Origin: Allacma fusca
Lineage: Eukaryota > Arthropoda > Collembola > Symphypleona > Sminthuridae
Length of the DNA: 64,000 nucleotides
Assembly: GCA_947179485.1 (NCBI GenBank)
Contig: OX359245.1
Location: forward strand, 8,785,001-8,849,000
Reading direction: 5' to 3'
In this document: positions 1 through 12,185 of the stretch, piece after piece
Layout: every line of letters starts with the position of its first letter
Numbering within the stretch: position 1 is the stretch's first letter
Program-made: the position numbers and the translations under genes
The notes under the pieces: model-generated
The model's input: only the letters and a program-made list of their open reading frames with translations
Told to the model about the DNA's origin: nothing
The model's database searches: none

Positions 1-203
1 AGTATAAATACCCCAGGAAAATCTTACAGATTCACAGTCGATCTGAACACACCGATCCGTAACGCTGTCCTCTTGGACTCTCTCTTTATATAGCACTCGG
101 GTTTCGGTTTTCTCCGTTTTTACTTTCCTTTTTGAAAGACTCAGAATCTAGTAGCTTTTCTGGAAGATAGACTTTACTCTCAGAAGAGGAAGGATTTTAC
201 CAC
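1..203. other. Unassigned edge sequence
   Basis: No open frame or known motif is seen. The stretch is moderately pyrimidine-rich and ends in the 8-bp target site (196-203) of the neighbouring hAT-type element. The sequence that continues after that element (from 1168) was contiguous with this stretch before the insertion. It could be the end of a transcribed region, but nothing shows this. Confidence 0.4.
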
Positions 204-1159
204 CATGGACGGGATATCGGAAAAATACGGATTTAAATTTGGATTCGAATACTTTCTAGTTACGATTTCAATTTTAATTATTTTTAATAATACTTAAAAT
301 TTGAATTCCGATACGGATTCCAATATATTTGAATACTTGTTGAATTCCGGTTCAAATACTTTTTGGATCTTCGTACAATTTACGGGAATTTATTTAAAAG
401 AACAATTTAATCGCAAAAAAATAAGCAATACATAACACATTAAGCGTTTTTGCATCTTTACATTACCACGTAATCATTTAATATAAATTTAAGCGCAGAA
501 AACACACACTTAACTGAAATTTCAGTAACTAGAAAAGCAAGCATTAATCCAATTACATTTTTAAAAAATTCGGAGTAATCTGTTAAGCTGTCTAACTACT
601 TTTCCTGTTAGTTTTTTCTGACAGTATATATTTGCAAATCGATTTGTTTGATAACACATGGTAACTAAAATGCACTTCAACGGAATTAGTTTTACGCGTC
701 CCATGATGAGAACAAGATTTAAGAAAGAAGAAACTTGATTCACTTGATCGTCCTGTAAGACCTGCACCATGCGGCTATCTCATCATGTTGTAGGAATTTT
801 TACTAAACGGACTTTAAATCTTTGCCCATTACCAACCATACACTTTTCTTTTACCAAACGTTCGTTACTTGCCCTTTGGGTTTTATAATTGCATGTGCGG
901 CTTTCAAAAAATGCTACCTATGTACATTTTCTCGCACGTGACAGTATAAAACCCAATGAAATCGATACTTTTTTGGAATCGGAATTCGTTAAAAAACATT
1001 CGAATACCGATTTGAATACCCTTGTTTTTATTCTAATCCAATTTCGGATACAAATACCGTGGTGACTTGTTTTCCGATTCTAATATCGATTCGGATACCC
1101 GAATTTTTTGAATATAATTCCGATTCTAATTCCGATTCGAATCCGAATTCCCGTCCCTG
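204..1159. mobile_element. hAT-type non-autonomous element (GAATTCCGAT-rich arms)
   Basis: The element begins CATGGACGGGA and ends TCCCGTCCCTG, imperfect terminal inverted repeats whose intact form CAGGGACGGGA fits the hAT terminal pattern YARNG. It is flanked on both sides by the 8-bp duplication TTTACCAC (196-203 and 1160-1167), the hallmark target duplication of hAT transposases. Both arms (about 204-370 and 960-1159) are filled with variants of GAATTCCGAT and its complement. The 600-bp centre is AT-rich and has no recognisable transposase, so it must be moved in trans. The word content matches the elements at 40021-40822 and 26919-27275, where the C-terminal tail of a hAT transposase survives. 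Confidence 0.85.
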
Positions 1160-1167
1160 TTTACCAC

Positions 1168-2730
1168 AGCTCTTCAGGCTGGTGGATGGTATTGAGAAAT
1201 TTTGAAACATTTAGAATTTTGATAGGAATTTTGGGAAGCCTTTCGGGTAACCCTTTGATAACTCGTAATAGGAATTACACTTGAACTTTTATAACTTTAT
1301 AAACTTTGTATTAAGATTTAGATAAGGTCTTCTTTGGATTAATATTTATAATCCGAATTGAATCTCAGCGTTAACTTATATTTTAGAAAATCAAACAAAG
1401 ATAATATTAAGTTCCATTTTTGTATTTGTCAAAAGTTAAATAAAATCTCTTCAACATTTGAGGAACTAAAAGTAAACTTGAGGGAATTCATAGTACGTTA
1501 TTTCCACTCAACTCAGACCCCTAGCAACCCGGAAGAACGTTTTAAGACACCTTGCATTATCAAATTTAACATTCAGAAAATGCCGTCACCAGTGGTTTTT
1601 AGTTTTTATAGGTTGTCAAAATATTTTTGAATGACACTGTAACAACTATAAAGACAAATCAAATCGTTTTGATCAAAATGTTTGAAACAACTTTGCTGCA
1701 ATAGGTCAGTTTCAGAAATATAAATCAACACAAAAATTTTAAGTAGCAGAACAACTTTTCTATCCATTTACTTTAGATTAAAACAAAAATCCGTTTCCTG
1801 ACTGGGGTTTGTCAACATGAATGAACAAATTAAATGGGCCAATTAATACTTCTAAAGGTACATAATGCAAAATAACCTAAAATATATTTAAAGGGGAATG
1901 TCAAATCTTAAAAAAATTTTTATTTCGGGCGTGCTATTATTCAGTCTGCATATTCAGAATAGTTTTGAAATTTGACGTCAAAAATGGATGTTAGAATCTC
2001 AAACTCGTGTGTATAAAGTTATTCAAACCATTTTGACTTAAATGACGAGGACCAGTAATATAAAGTTAATATAAACAATTATTTAAACGCCACTTGAAAT
2101 ATTAGTAAGGGAATTCGCCTTGATTGTTTTTCAGGTAAATTAAATTAAAATTCGCTGATAGGAAACGAAATTGCGTCAATTCAATATAAACGAGAATAAA
2201 AACGTTGGACTTAAATTGTTTGTTTATTGTTTTGTTTTGGAATAACTATACACTTGGTTTTCACAAAGCTTTTCAAATTTCTCGTGTAAATTTCTCACTA
2301 ACCGAATTGTCCTTCTTAATAATGCGATGAGCTACTATGAAATTAGGCTTAAATTAGCTCATTGATAATTTGAGTGAAGATACCCCATTGAATTTTATAA
2401 AATATCAAATCTTGGATTGTTGGGACGTCGGAAATAATTTTTAGAATTACTGGATGTGCAGCCAATTTCCGAATATGAGCAGATTTCGGAAATAAGAGAT
2501 GCTTTTAGAATATAGAATGTTTTTATATGCCAAATCTGAGCATGTGGCTTAGCACTTACCCCTGCATTCGTGAACAAAGGGCCCCTCTGTCCAACTTATA
2601 TTTTTCAATGTTAAATCCCAAAAGAAATTTTCATTTTTGAAAGTGTTGCCATATTAGTTGAATGAATTTTTTATGCAATTCATCATAAATGGTTCTAAGA
2701 TTGAAATACTTACTACACTATTTGAATCAA
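1168..2730. other. AT-rich intergenic sequence, no gene seen
   Basis: Short open frames occur on both strands (for example 1358-1630 plus and 2395-2577 minus). They show no domain and no paired splice sites. I see no inverted repeat with a target duplication in this stretch. Confidence 0.4.
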
Positions 2731-3010
2731 TGGTTTTTTGGCCTCAAGTGAACCAATATTGATCACTGCTGTTTCTTGACCTCAGATCGATATTTATCAC
2801 AGCTACCTTCTTAACCCTAGTTTTACCAATGTTGGTCACAATTAGTTTTTAAGCCTGAGATTGACCAACATGGGTCACAGTTAGTTTCCTGGCCTCAGAT
2901 TGGCCAATATTGTTTTTTTAGCCTCGGATTGGCCAATATTTTTCATGAATTGTTTTTCTCAGCGCCTCAGATTGACCAACATGGGTCTGAATCGGTTTCT
3001 TGGTCATGGA
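2731..3010. repeat. Degenerate ~50-60 bp tandem repeat
   Basis: About five to six imperfect copies of a unit follow one another. The core reads roughly TTGGCCTCAGATTGACCAA followed by TATTGGTCACAGTTAG. Copies differ by substitutions and small indels (for example near 2740, 2785, 2850, 2890, 2925 and 2965). The array is old, and no coding role is visible. Confidence 0.7.
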
Positions 3011-3149
3011 TTGTTCAATATTATTTATTTGATTTCCGCAGATTGTAGCAAAATCGTTTTCAAATTTTTGCAGCCTTGTGGGTCATGCACATCAAGAAAC
3101 GCTGGGACAGTTTACGGTTTTTAATTCAGCAGCTAGTTACATTTTGAGC

Positions 3150-3575
3150 AAAAAAATATTTCTTAAATTTCTTTTATTCCTAAAAATATTTTGCAAGCTC
3201 CGAATTTTGTTAATTTGTTTAATTTATCTTAGACGTTTCTAAATTTTTCCGTATCTTGATCTTATCGTCATTGCGAAATTGTATAGGTATCGTGCGTACT
3301 ATGCGAAGCATTTACGGCTTCTAAGATAGTTTTATGTTTTCTTGGAGAAAACTTGTGCTATCGGAATGTTTTCAGTTGGATAGTTTTGTAACGGTCAAAT
3401 TGTCGTTTTTATGAATGGTTTTATTTCAAATTTCTAAAATTAGGATTTTATTCTTTTTCAAATTTAAAAAAAGTACCATTGCAGTTATTTTCAATTACCG
3501 CACGTTGCAGCGTATGTAATTATTAGAAGCACGTTGGGACACTCATACTTGATATGATTGTGCTCATTGAAAATT
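3150..3575. repeat. Local duplication, copy 1
   Basis: This block aligns by eye with 5095-5450. Shared stretches include TATCTTGATCTTATCGTCAT versus a close variant, ATCGTGCGTAC, TTGTGCTATC, and the CACGTTG block at the end. The copies differ at many positions. A hAT-type element (3592-4529) sits directly after copy 1. The block just before copy 2 (about 4720-4850) also resembles 27400-27500. Confidence 0.65.
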
Positions 3576-3591
3576 GAGATAGAGACAGTGA

Positions 3592-4529
3592 TAAGGTTCT
3601 CAACGGATAGGATAATTCCCTTATCCTATCCGTATTCTATCCGATCCGAATTTTTACCGATAAAACTGAAGCGTATCCGCTCCTATCCGTTTCCATCGGA
3701 TTAAAAATAATCTTATCCGAAGCTTATCCATAAATTTTCGGATGACGTATTTATCCTATCCGAAGCCGTCGGATACGAAAAAGGAGCTATCCGATCCTAT
3801 CCGCGGATATCCGATCCTATCTGCGGATACACGAATCAATTGTAGAAGCTAAAATTGATCCTAGAGCTTGACTTTTAGTTTTAAATACAATATTCTGTCA
3901 GTTTATAACGTATTCTAATGACAGAAGAAGCCGTGCATATGCATATGTTTGCTTGGCAAAACATTTAACATAGATAATTTAAGAATTGAGTTTTTTTTCG
4001 CTTATCATGTATTCTGAAATATTTACTTATTAGTAACCTTTAACACTTTGAAGCCTATAAGAACAGGTATCTAGAATAAGCAGCTGAAATTCAAAATATG
4101 ACTGAATTTCTGGTCATAACATAAATACTAGACGGCATGCTTAATATATTCGTAAGGTTCAGTTTGAGGTTTGCTACAAAAGCTACATGAAGTGAAAAAA
4201 GTATAAACGTTTTGAGAAATTGTCGAACTAATGTCCTGTCGGTGATTGCAGCAGATAGAAATTATTAGAGTGGTCGTCATGTTTTCAAAAATTCGTTTAT
4301 CCGTGGATATCCTCGGATATCCGTCGGATTATCCGAAAAACAAAAGGTCGCTATCCGATCCGTTCGGATATTTTATGTAGTAGTATCCGATCCTATCCGG
4401 GATTTTTTTCGGATGCAAATGACAAAACCGATCCGTTCGGATAAATATCGGATCGGATAATCTTCAGTTTTATCCTATCCGTATCCGATCCGTATCCGTT
4501 CGGATATATCCGATCCGTTGAGAACCTTA
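3592..4529. mobile_element. hAT-type MITE, ATCCG family, copy 1
   Basis: The termini are perfect 17-bp inverted repeats, TAAGGTTCTCAACGGAT and its complement, fitting hAT YARNG. The 8-bp duplication GACAGTGA flanks it (3584-3591 and 4530-4537). Both arms (about 200 bp each) consist largely of ATCCGATCC, TATCCG and CGGATA words in both orientations. The centre has no transposase. Two further copies of nearly the same length lie at 38838-39773 and 49548-50494. This copy is slightly more divergent than those two are from each other. Confidence 0.93.
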
Positions 4530-4537
4530 GACAGTGA

Positions 4538-5094
4538 AATGATACATTTTTCTAATCCAGAAGGTTCCACGCCGTTCATTTACATATTGCCCGTATTTCG
4601 CAAACACCGTTACCAAGTTAAGCGCTGGCCGTCTTTATCTAGTTGTCAAAATGGTAATAATCAATTGTGAAAAAACAGTAATACAAAAGTATCGTTAAAA
4701 ACGTCAGACAGGTTTTAATTCAGACCTTCTCTCACATCTCACCGTGTCCGGTTTCCTTCCCAAGCTCCACAATTCAAACTTGATGCTTTGGTAAATAGCA
4801 ATTCTTGGACATCTTGGTAAAAATTAGCTTTAAGTTAATTTAATGACAATCTCTGAATCCGTCCAGTGTTTAAGATGGAAAATTTTCTTTGAAATATTTT
4901 TGTCAAATTCTAATTTTGTGTGGGCTCGTATTAGTTGTTGAAGCTCTTGAAAGGCCGTTAAAAGAATAAATCCTGCTTTGATGAAATGTGTTTTGATCAC
5001 GCTTATATTTGTTTTTGAATCCGCCCCAACTTTGGCGAACATTCTAAACAACATTAACATTAGTTTATTGGAAAATTCTTAGCGCATGCCATTT
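4538..5094. other. Intergenic sequence resembling 27400-27500
   Basis: No credible gene is seen. The stretch around 4720-4800 (CTCACATCTCACCGTGTCCG and following) resembles 27415-27490, which suggests both derive from the repeated gene-like unit scattered through the window. The minus-strand open frame at 4830-5060 has no recognisable domain. Confidence 0.4.
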
Positions 5095-5450
5095 TTAAGT
5101 TAATTGTTCTTGAATATTTCTTAGCAAAAAAATCTTAGAGGTTTCTAAATTTCTTTATGTCTTGATCTTGTCGTAATGCAAATTCGTATATGTATCGTGC
5201 GTACCATGCTACTAGTACTATAGTTTAATTATATCTTGGAAAGAAATTGTGCTATCTGGAATATTGCCAGTTGGCTTTTAATAAATTTGTCCAATTCTCT
5301 TTTTATGATTATGTTTCAAGTTTCCAAAGTTACGATTTTATTCGTTTTAAAATTTAAAAAATGTACCAATGCCAATTATTGTAGTTATTACGCACGTTGT
5401 AGTGTATGAAATTACTAGCAGCACGTTGTGCTACTTGTACTTGAAATATT
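5095..5450. repeat. Local duplication, copy 2
   Basis: Partner of 3150-3575, with the same order of matching blocks. It ends in CAGCACGTTG, where copy 1 has GAAGCACGTTG. It is followed by a short minisatellite that copy 1 lacks. Confidence 0.65.
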
Positions 5451-5451
5451 T

Positions 5452-5537
5452 GCTCAAATAATGCTCAAATAATGCTCAAATAATGCTCAAATAATGCTCA
5501 AATAATGCTCAAATAATGCTCAAATAATGCTCAAATA
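5452..5537. repeat. 11-bp minisatellite (GCTCAAATAAT)n
   Basis: Nearly eight head-to-tail copies of the 11-bp unit GCTCAAATAAT with no internal substitutions. The uniformity suggests recent slippage or expansion. Confidence 0.95.
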
Positions 5538-5771
5538 GTAGCGGAACAATTTGTTTTCCATTCTCAATTATATTTTTGTCATTAAAAACGAATAATTTTT
5601 TATCGTTTATAGGTATTTACTTTTGTTATTTTTTCGGGAACTTTTCCCTTTATTGTAAAATTTCTTTGACGCACTTCAACCACTGGGATTATAATTCAAT
5701 GAAAATTATTTGCGTTTGACGTAATCATTCTAGCAATGTCAGATTTTCGGATGTTACACGTGGATTCAAAC

Positions 5772-7002
5772 CAGAGCTGCGCTCAAGTTCAAGTAGACCA
5801 TGAGTATTTCAAGTCATGGTCAAGCTCGGGTCATGGTCAAGTAAAATATAATGGATACTTGAACATTCAAGACATGGTCAAGTTATTTATTCTACTTGAC
5901 CCTGAGATTTGAAATCAAGTAGTTATCATGGTCAAGACAAAAAATTCTACTTGAGAGTCAAGTCATGTTCATGGTCAAGTAAAAATGTATAAATCCTTGA
6001 CCATTAACCATGAGTATTTCAAGTACTTATTCAAGTAACGAAACGTTACGCATATCGAAGTTGTGGCACTAAATATTTCAATAGGTTTTCTTTCATAATG
6101 TTATCGTTACTTCGAGACTCCGTATCCATACATGTTCTTCTAAACTACATATTTTTGGGTTACGATTCAATATCTCTAGATATTGGAAAGCCACAGCTGT
6201 AATAGTGAACGAAAGAAAACGAATATAAAAACTTTGGAGCAGCACCTATGAAAGCAACAGTGTTCAATGTTCGATTGTTGTATAAAATAAACGCGTTGTT
6301 AATCAATCAAGTTACTTAAATCCAAGTACTCTTTTCATTCTAAACAATTTAACATCTGTAAAACGTTAAACACTACCACATAAGTCAGTTTGTTTCATTA
6401 ACAGGGTGGACGCTGAACTGTAGATATTTTCAGTGAAGCACAACCCAAACTTGAATGTTAGCGTAAGTAATTATTATTAACAGGAAAATTCAATGGGAAA
6501 TGATTTACTTACTTCTAAAAGACTGTTTACCTTACAATTAGCAGAGACTATTCGTAGTTTCTCGTGATTGAAGGTTGGCTAAAACTAAAACACAAGACAT
6601 TAAAATATCCAACTGAAGCAGCAACTCAAAATTTACTTGGAGAAGCTTGACAATTGTGAATAATATTGTTATTTGCTAAGTTTTAACCATAAATGGTGTA
6701 CTTGGTGTATTTTAAGTGTGAATACTATTTTTCTATTTCTATTTTTTTAAAAACTTGACAGTTCAAGTCAAGTTCAAGTTCGGGTCATGGTCAAGTCATG
6801 GTCAAGTCAAGAGTTGTCCCTGCTATACATGACCAGGTTCAAGTTACGCGGAAAGTACTTGAATACTTGACCCTGAGTTTTCAAGTAATTGTCTGACCAT
6901 GAACCGTCAAGTTCAAGACCGTCTGAAAAATCTACTTGACTGTCAGGGTCAAGTCAAGTTCAGGGTCAAGTTTGGGATTTACTTGACTTGAGCGCAGCTC
7001 TG
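5772..7002. mobile_element. hAT-type non-autonomous element, TCAAGT family
   Basis: It begins CAGAGCTGCGCTCAAGT and ends with the exact complement, a 17-bp perfect terminal inverted repeat that fits YARNG. The 8-bp duplication ATTCAAAC lies on both sides (5764-5771 and 7003-7010). The arms (about 5772-6035 and 6750-7002) are dense in TCAAGT, ATGGTCAAG and ACTTGA words. The 700-bp centre is AT-rich and lacks a recognisable open frame. A diverged relative without a paired end lies at 8874-9115. Confidence 0.93.
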
Positions 7003-7010
7003 ATTCAAAC

Positions 7011-7807
7011 AAAGCAAATCACGTATTTTGTATTTCCCCATTATGTTTCAAAACTCATGTAATTATTACCTTTCATTTCTTCATTTTGTTATTGCCAAAA
7101 AGAATTTGTTTGAGAAAAACATTTATTTAATTTTGTTTATTTAATCCCTAACAGTCCTGCATCATATTATTATAAAGTAATGCCGTGTGCTTTGTTAAAT
7201 CGCTATGCTACGGTAAATCTTAGAAACGAACCTTCAACTTTTGTATTTTTAGGGTTATGAATTTGATCCACAAAAAATAATGTCAGGTTTCCAAATTTAA
7301 CATCAAATTGTCACTTTTAAAAACTACTCAATTCCCGTCCTTTTCCTTTAAGAGGCTTCAGACAGCGAAGTGAAACAAATTATCATAAATTTAAAATAAC
7401 AATTGGAATGATTTATTATTCCTTGACAATATTAACCTAACAGAAGATAATTACTCCCAAAACAACTAGCTAATAAGTTGTCCCATAACAAATTCTCGTT
7501 TCACGAAAAAAAAAATTACTTTAGTTTTAAGTAACTAGGTTAAGCAATTAGCCAGTACCACACAGTCAGGTCATACAATTCGGACATCTCCCAGTTATAC
7601 TGGTGCATTACCTTGTAAAATAGCTGGTGTGGCGTCAAAACTCCAATATTTTAGATTGTGATATTATCATATAATTGACAATAATAATTTTTATGTATAT
7701 TATTTTCAAGTCAAAGATCTTACTGCATACTAACTCCTTGAAACTTAAGGTGTTCGAAAGACCCCAAATTTGTACATTCCATTTTGTTTAAACAAGGATG
7801 ACACAAT
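7011..7807. other. AT-rich intergenic sequence
   Basis: No coding sequence is supported. The short block near 7625-7680 (GGCGTCAAAACTCCAATATTT) has a diverged counterpart near 31745-31790, upstream of the same kind of gene-like piece. Confidence 0.35.
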
Positions 7808-8056
7808 GTGAGCAATTACTTTCCCCAGGCTAACATACACATATATGTAGGTAAAATTTATGAATTTATAAAAAATGAAATTAGCCCTGAAGTTTTTAGA
7901 GAAAAAATCGTTCAGGAAATATATCCTACGACTCATTACAACATAGTTTCCAAGCTGCCTTCATATCTACTATACTCCATAAAGGAGGATAATATTTTAG
8001 TATTTGTGCCAAGTTTGAAAGTTGAACTTGTCGATAGTGGTCCGAATAAGATGTAA
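7808..8056 (+). pseudogene. Unrecognised gene-like fragment with a paralogue near 31.8 kb
   Basis: An open frame of about 82 codons without a recognised domain. Its second half (about 7935-8130) aligns with 31810-32010: both have GTTTCC(A/G)AGCTGCCTT, TATCTACTAT and CAATTTTGA in the same order. The second copy has no long open frame. The pair could be relics of a duplicated gene, or shared non-coding repeat. Splice-like sites (CCCCAG, TATGTAG then GTAAAA) lie at the 5' end but prove nothing. No function can be assigned. Confidence 0.25.
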
Positions 8057-8314
8057 TCCAAATAGAATGGCTTTCCAAAGACAAAGATCATTGTATGAAA
8101 AAATCGAGAGAACAATTTTGAACGTGTACTCAAAATGTCTACAGATGAAGCTGGGTTTTTAAATGTGTAAAAATATTATGTCAACAATTATAGAAAAATA
8201 TGACCCAACGAAATTTTAAAAACATTTTCTGAGAGCAAACCACTCTATGTCAGAAAGGAGCCTTTGAAACCCTTTTCAAATAGGTATTTGATTTACATTT
8301 AAGAAATTACTGGA

Positions 8315-8358
8315 TATGTATGTATGCATGTACGTATGCATGTACGTATTCATGTATT
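8315..8358. repeat. Short ATGTACGT/ATGCATGT microsatellite
   Basis: Alternating GTATGTATGCATGTACGT units, about 44 bp, imperfect. Confidence 0.8.
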
Positions 8359-8439
8359 TATTAAGTACTTCTTCGCACATTTTCGTAGTACATGGAAATT
8401 TCAACCCAGTTCTTACATTACTCATAAATTTATTCGTGT

Positions 8440-8660
8440 AGTTCGGGGTTTTATCAAATTTGCTTCATTGACCCGGATCACGATTTGAGGTCAGAAGGGT
8501 GCAGAAATCTGTGGAAAAATCCTGTATTGGGAATATATAATAACTTCTGCATGTTATTTATTCTCGCACAAATGTTGTTACGACAGTATATCCACTCTGT
8601 GCGACACTTTTAAAATTGAAGGTGTTCATAAAAATTAAAAACTTGCAGCTGAAAGTGGAG
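8440..8660 (+). repeat. Decayed repeated gene-family unit (copy at 8.5 kb)
   Basis: The stretch contains TTTTATCAAATTTGCTTCATTGACCC, split here as TCAAATTTGCTTCATTGACC, followed by GATTTGAGGTCAGAAGG and later CTCGCACAAATG. The same ordered blocks recur at about 14.1, 16.7, 29.2, 30.4, 32.6 and 38.3 kb. No open frame survives in this copy. Confidence 0.5.
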
Positions 8661-8873
8661 TTTATTAAATAATTTATTAAGTTTCCAAATCTTTGTCTCT
8701 ACCTCAATTCTCACTATACACAATCGTAGCATTTACATCATTTTCCCGGTTTGTACATCTGGAAATTCTCGTTGCACGTAGACAGGTATTTATGTCAAGT
8801 GACGTCAAAGTCATATTTTAAAAAATCGGGAACTTTATTTTTATTGGTTTTACTTCCTACTTTTTTTTGTCAC

Positions 8874-9115
8874 CAGTGCTGCGATCGGGTCAAGTAATTT
8901 CAAAACTTGACCATGAACTTGACTTGACCATGAAACTTCAACTAATTTTCAAGACACAACCTGAACTTGATAACTCGCGTTCGTATAATTACTTGACTTG
9001 TCAAGTTCAAGTAATCAAGTAGCTTTTGTAAGACCTGAACTTGATCAAGTAGTTAAATTTCCAAATTTGACTTGAACTTGACTTGACCACGACTTGAACT
9101 TGACAATTCAAGTTA
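8874..9115. mobile_element. One-ended fragment related to the TCAAGT hAT family
   Basis: It starts CAGTGCTGCGATCGGGTCAA, close to the terminus at 5772, and continues with the same ACTTGA and TCAAGT word mix for about 240 bp. No partner inverted repeat or target duplication was found downstream, so it is probably a truncated copy. Confidence 0.6.
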
Positions 9116-11757
9116 AGTATCACAAAAAATTAAACATGGCCGCAATTACTTGTCGAACTTGCTGCCGCAAATTATTTTCTTCAGACTGAAAACCAAAACG
9201 CATTAAGAAAACAATTTTACTGCTACTTTTTATTTAAAACAATTCGAGAACACATTTAAGCGTATACTGGATACAGTAAAAGTTCGATATAAGGGACTAT
9301 ATAATTTATATAGGAATTTTCCTTATACAAATCGTCTAAAGCATTTGTGTTAATGAAAGTTGGTGTCAAACAAATGCATCCCTGATATCGATACATTCGA
9401 TTTATAAGCTGAGCCATTATAACGGACTATCATTGTATATCTGACGAGTTTTACATGGTATCAAATTTTATTTAATGTTTATATATGTACATTTAAGATA
9501 CAAAGAAAATGAAAACGCTAAATATTCTAAATAATTAGAAAGATACCTACTACAATGAGACCAAGAACCCAGTTGCTACAAAAATAAAGATTTTACATGA
9601 CTTCAAGACATTTAATGATACAAATCCGTTAATAGATTATGAATCATTGAAGTAGAATCAAAAAACAAATAGCAGAAAAAAATCCTGTTGAAAAGTTGTT
9701 ACAGTAGTACATTGATTTAAGTGTATGATTAATATCGTTTATTTATAAAACAGTTCTTTACTGTCACTCAAAATATTAATAAGGTCAAACGTATTACATT
9801 TTTAGCACAAATTTAAGGGCTCATAAAGTTGGAAATTGGACATATTCTATGTATTTTGGCTGGATAGAATGTCAGGTCCCATAATTCACACAAAACACGA
9901 AAATGATTAAGTTATCTCCTAACGTACGCATCGATTTAATATCTTAACATTGTTAGATCGTTCGTTTTTACTAGTTTCTTTAATTATGTAAGACCAAATT
10001 ATAGGGTTTAACATATTTACATGTTTTAGAAAACTACTAATTGCTACAAAACTTTACATATTGTTTTATTGTTCAGTGTCAATAAATAATTGCTTTGATT
10101 TGAATTGTTCAGTACTTACGTGTGCTGTGTTTTAATGTATTGTGATATTGTACTGTGATACCTTGTACTGTAATGCTTGTTAATGACACGAGTTTTCAGG
10201 ACCTTTGGTAATATACGGGCAGTACATATCTTGCAATGTATTCGTTCTTGATTGCAGACCTGTCTTTTGTGGGCCACTAGGATCTACTTGTTTTTGAATT
10301 CCTGTTTACAATTCATGCATTTTATTTTTAAATTCCTTCGGTTGTGTGTAAACGTGATGTGCCGTTGTAAGGAATACGACTTGAGAGCATCTTGAAACAC
10401 TTTGTGCAGCTAAACCCTGTAACGAAAAAAGAATTTATTCAACATGTCTACACTGATGTCAAGTCTAGTATGCAGCACAACATTGTTAGTTTGTTTAATG
10501 TTTAGTTGTTCGAACCTTGTTTGTCAATGACGCTGACATAATTCCACCAAACTGTAAATGATTGCCTTTTCGACCACTCTGCAATATTTTACTTTGACTT
10601 ATTGTGGAACAACTCCAATATCTCGGCACAGTTAGTTAATTTACCCATACGTTCCCACGTAGAGAAACTGACTTCCTTATTCAACCATTTAATTTTGTAG
10701 CGCACTTTCCCTCTAATTAGGCAAATGCCTTCAATTGCTTCAATAAATTTGCTACCAGCATTTACCTCAGTGCCATAACCAAATATTACAAATTATTTGT
10801 TACCAGGTACTTTCACTCGCACTTTGGTATTTATCCACCCGATACAGTTATCAGTCATTGTAATTTTTTTCCCGGAACAGATATTTGTTATGAAATATAG
10901 CTCATTAGATAGTATTTAGGTTTATTTACCTTTTTTAAGTTATTCTTCTTTCACCGGGAAGAACGTTTAGCAACTGTTGCACAGAAATAGTTCGTACTGA
11001 AATGTGAAGTTCCTGCAACAGGTCTTAGCATTTGAGCGTGCAATTACGCGTGCAAGCTTATTGAAGCGACGAACTTACGGAGATTTCTATTCACTGAATT
11101 TTTGAGTTTGCGCAGGCTTAAGCAAACAAAACCCCTGTACCACAATCTCAGTGTAATGTTTACTCGCCATGTACATGAGGGCATGTAGGTATGCTCGTAT
11201 AAGACAAACCTCAAGGAACACTTAGAGGAGAACTTACTGTGATGTGATCCTGAGAGCACACTTTTATTGCTAAAACATTCGACTGAGTGGGGGACAGAGT
11301 AGTATCTTTTATTGAATATATCATGTAGGTACGTATGCAGTTTGTCGGTACAGTCCTCTCATTATCACTTGAAAACAAAAGGTTTCTAGAACTACAAAAC
11401 TCAATGGAGTTTCTAAGTCAGCAAGCTGTAGCTTTAGAAATAATTATAGCATGTAGTGAGACATTAGCACAAATCAGAGGAAGAAACTCCGAGTCATACA
11501 GATACGACCAACAACCAGCAGCAAGTTTAGGTGGAGAGAATCTCCTGGATATATAAGGATGTATCCAATGCATGTACAGCTGATGCTAGCGTACGTGTTC
11601 AGGAACTGCAAATATCGGTAGGTATGTAAACAGTTTTGCTTCCTTTGCTCCTATAAACCATTTACATTACTCTCAATCGGGATGAATTTGTTCAGAACCA
11701 TTACTGAGTGCACTTGTTCAGACGTAATTGAGCCAATTGAGCTAATTTAATTGAGCG
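9116..11757. other. Intergenic sequence, no supported gene
   Basis: The start of this stretch (about 9268-9440) has words such as CAGTAAAAGTTCGATATAAG and CATTATAACGGACTAT. These resemble ends of pogo/Tigger-like miniature elements, but the ends do not pair cleanly. Open frames at 11044-11259 (minus) and 11335-11556 (plus) have no recognisable domain or splice context. Confidence 0.35.
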
Positions 11758-12185
11758 CCTAACTCCCAAATCCTAACTCCCTCCCAAGTTCTAACTCCCA
11801 AATCCGAACTCCCTCCCTAGTTCTAAGTTCCAATTCCGCAAGGAGGGAATTCTACATTAGAATGTATAAAAATTGTGATCTGTGGAGGAAGTTAGTACTT
11901 GTGAATTTTGAGGGAGTTAGGATTTAAAAGGTGTGAAGGAGTCAGTTCCCTATAGTTGGGAGGGAGTTAGGTTGTAGGAGTTGGGGACATGATAATACTT
12001 GGAAGTTTGGAAGAAGTTAGAATTGGTAGAAGATATAGTTAGTACTTGAGAGGTTAGCAGAATTTATGATTTGCAAGTTATGATGGAGTTAAAATTTTGG
12101 AGTTCGAATTTAGGTGTTATGATTTTGAAGGGTGATAGGATTTGGAAGTTAGAACTTGGGAGGAAGTTAGGATTTGGGAGTTAGG
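11758..12185. mobile_element. Foldback element with ~49-bp inverted repeats
   Basis: The left end CCTAACTCCCAAATCCTAAC and following (11758-11806) is the near-exact reverse complement of 12137-12185, with about two mismatches. The interior is full of GGGAGTTAG and CTAACTCC words. No target duplication was found, so the superfamily is unknown. It could be a foldback transposon or an old palindromic amplification. Confidence 0.7.

Noticed and set aside
9268-9440. Possible pogo-like element (CAGTAAAAGTTCGATATAAG ... CATTATAACGGACTAT)
   Set aside because: The ends do not pair over a useful length and no TA duplication could be fixed.
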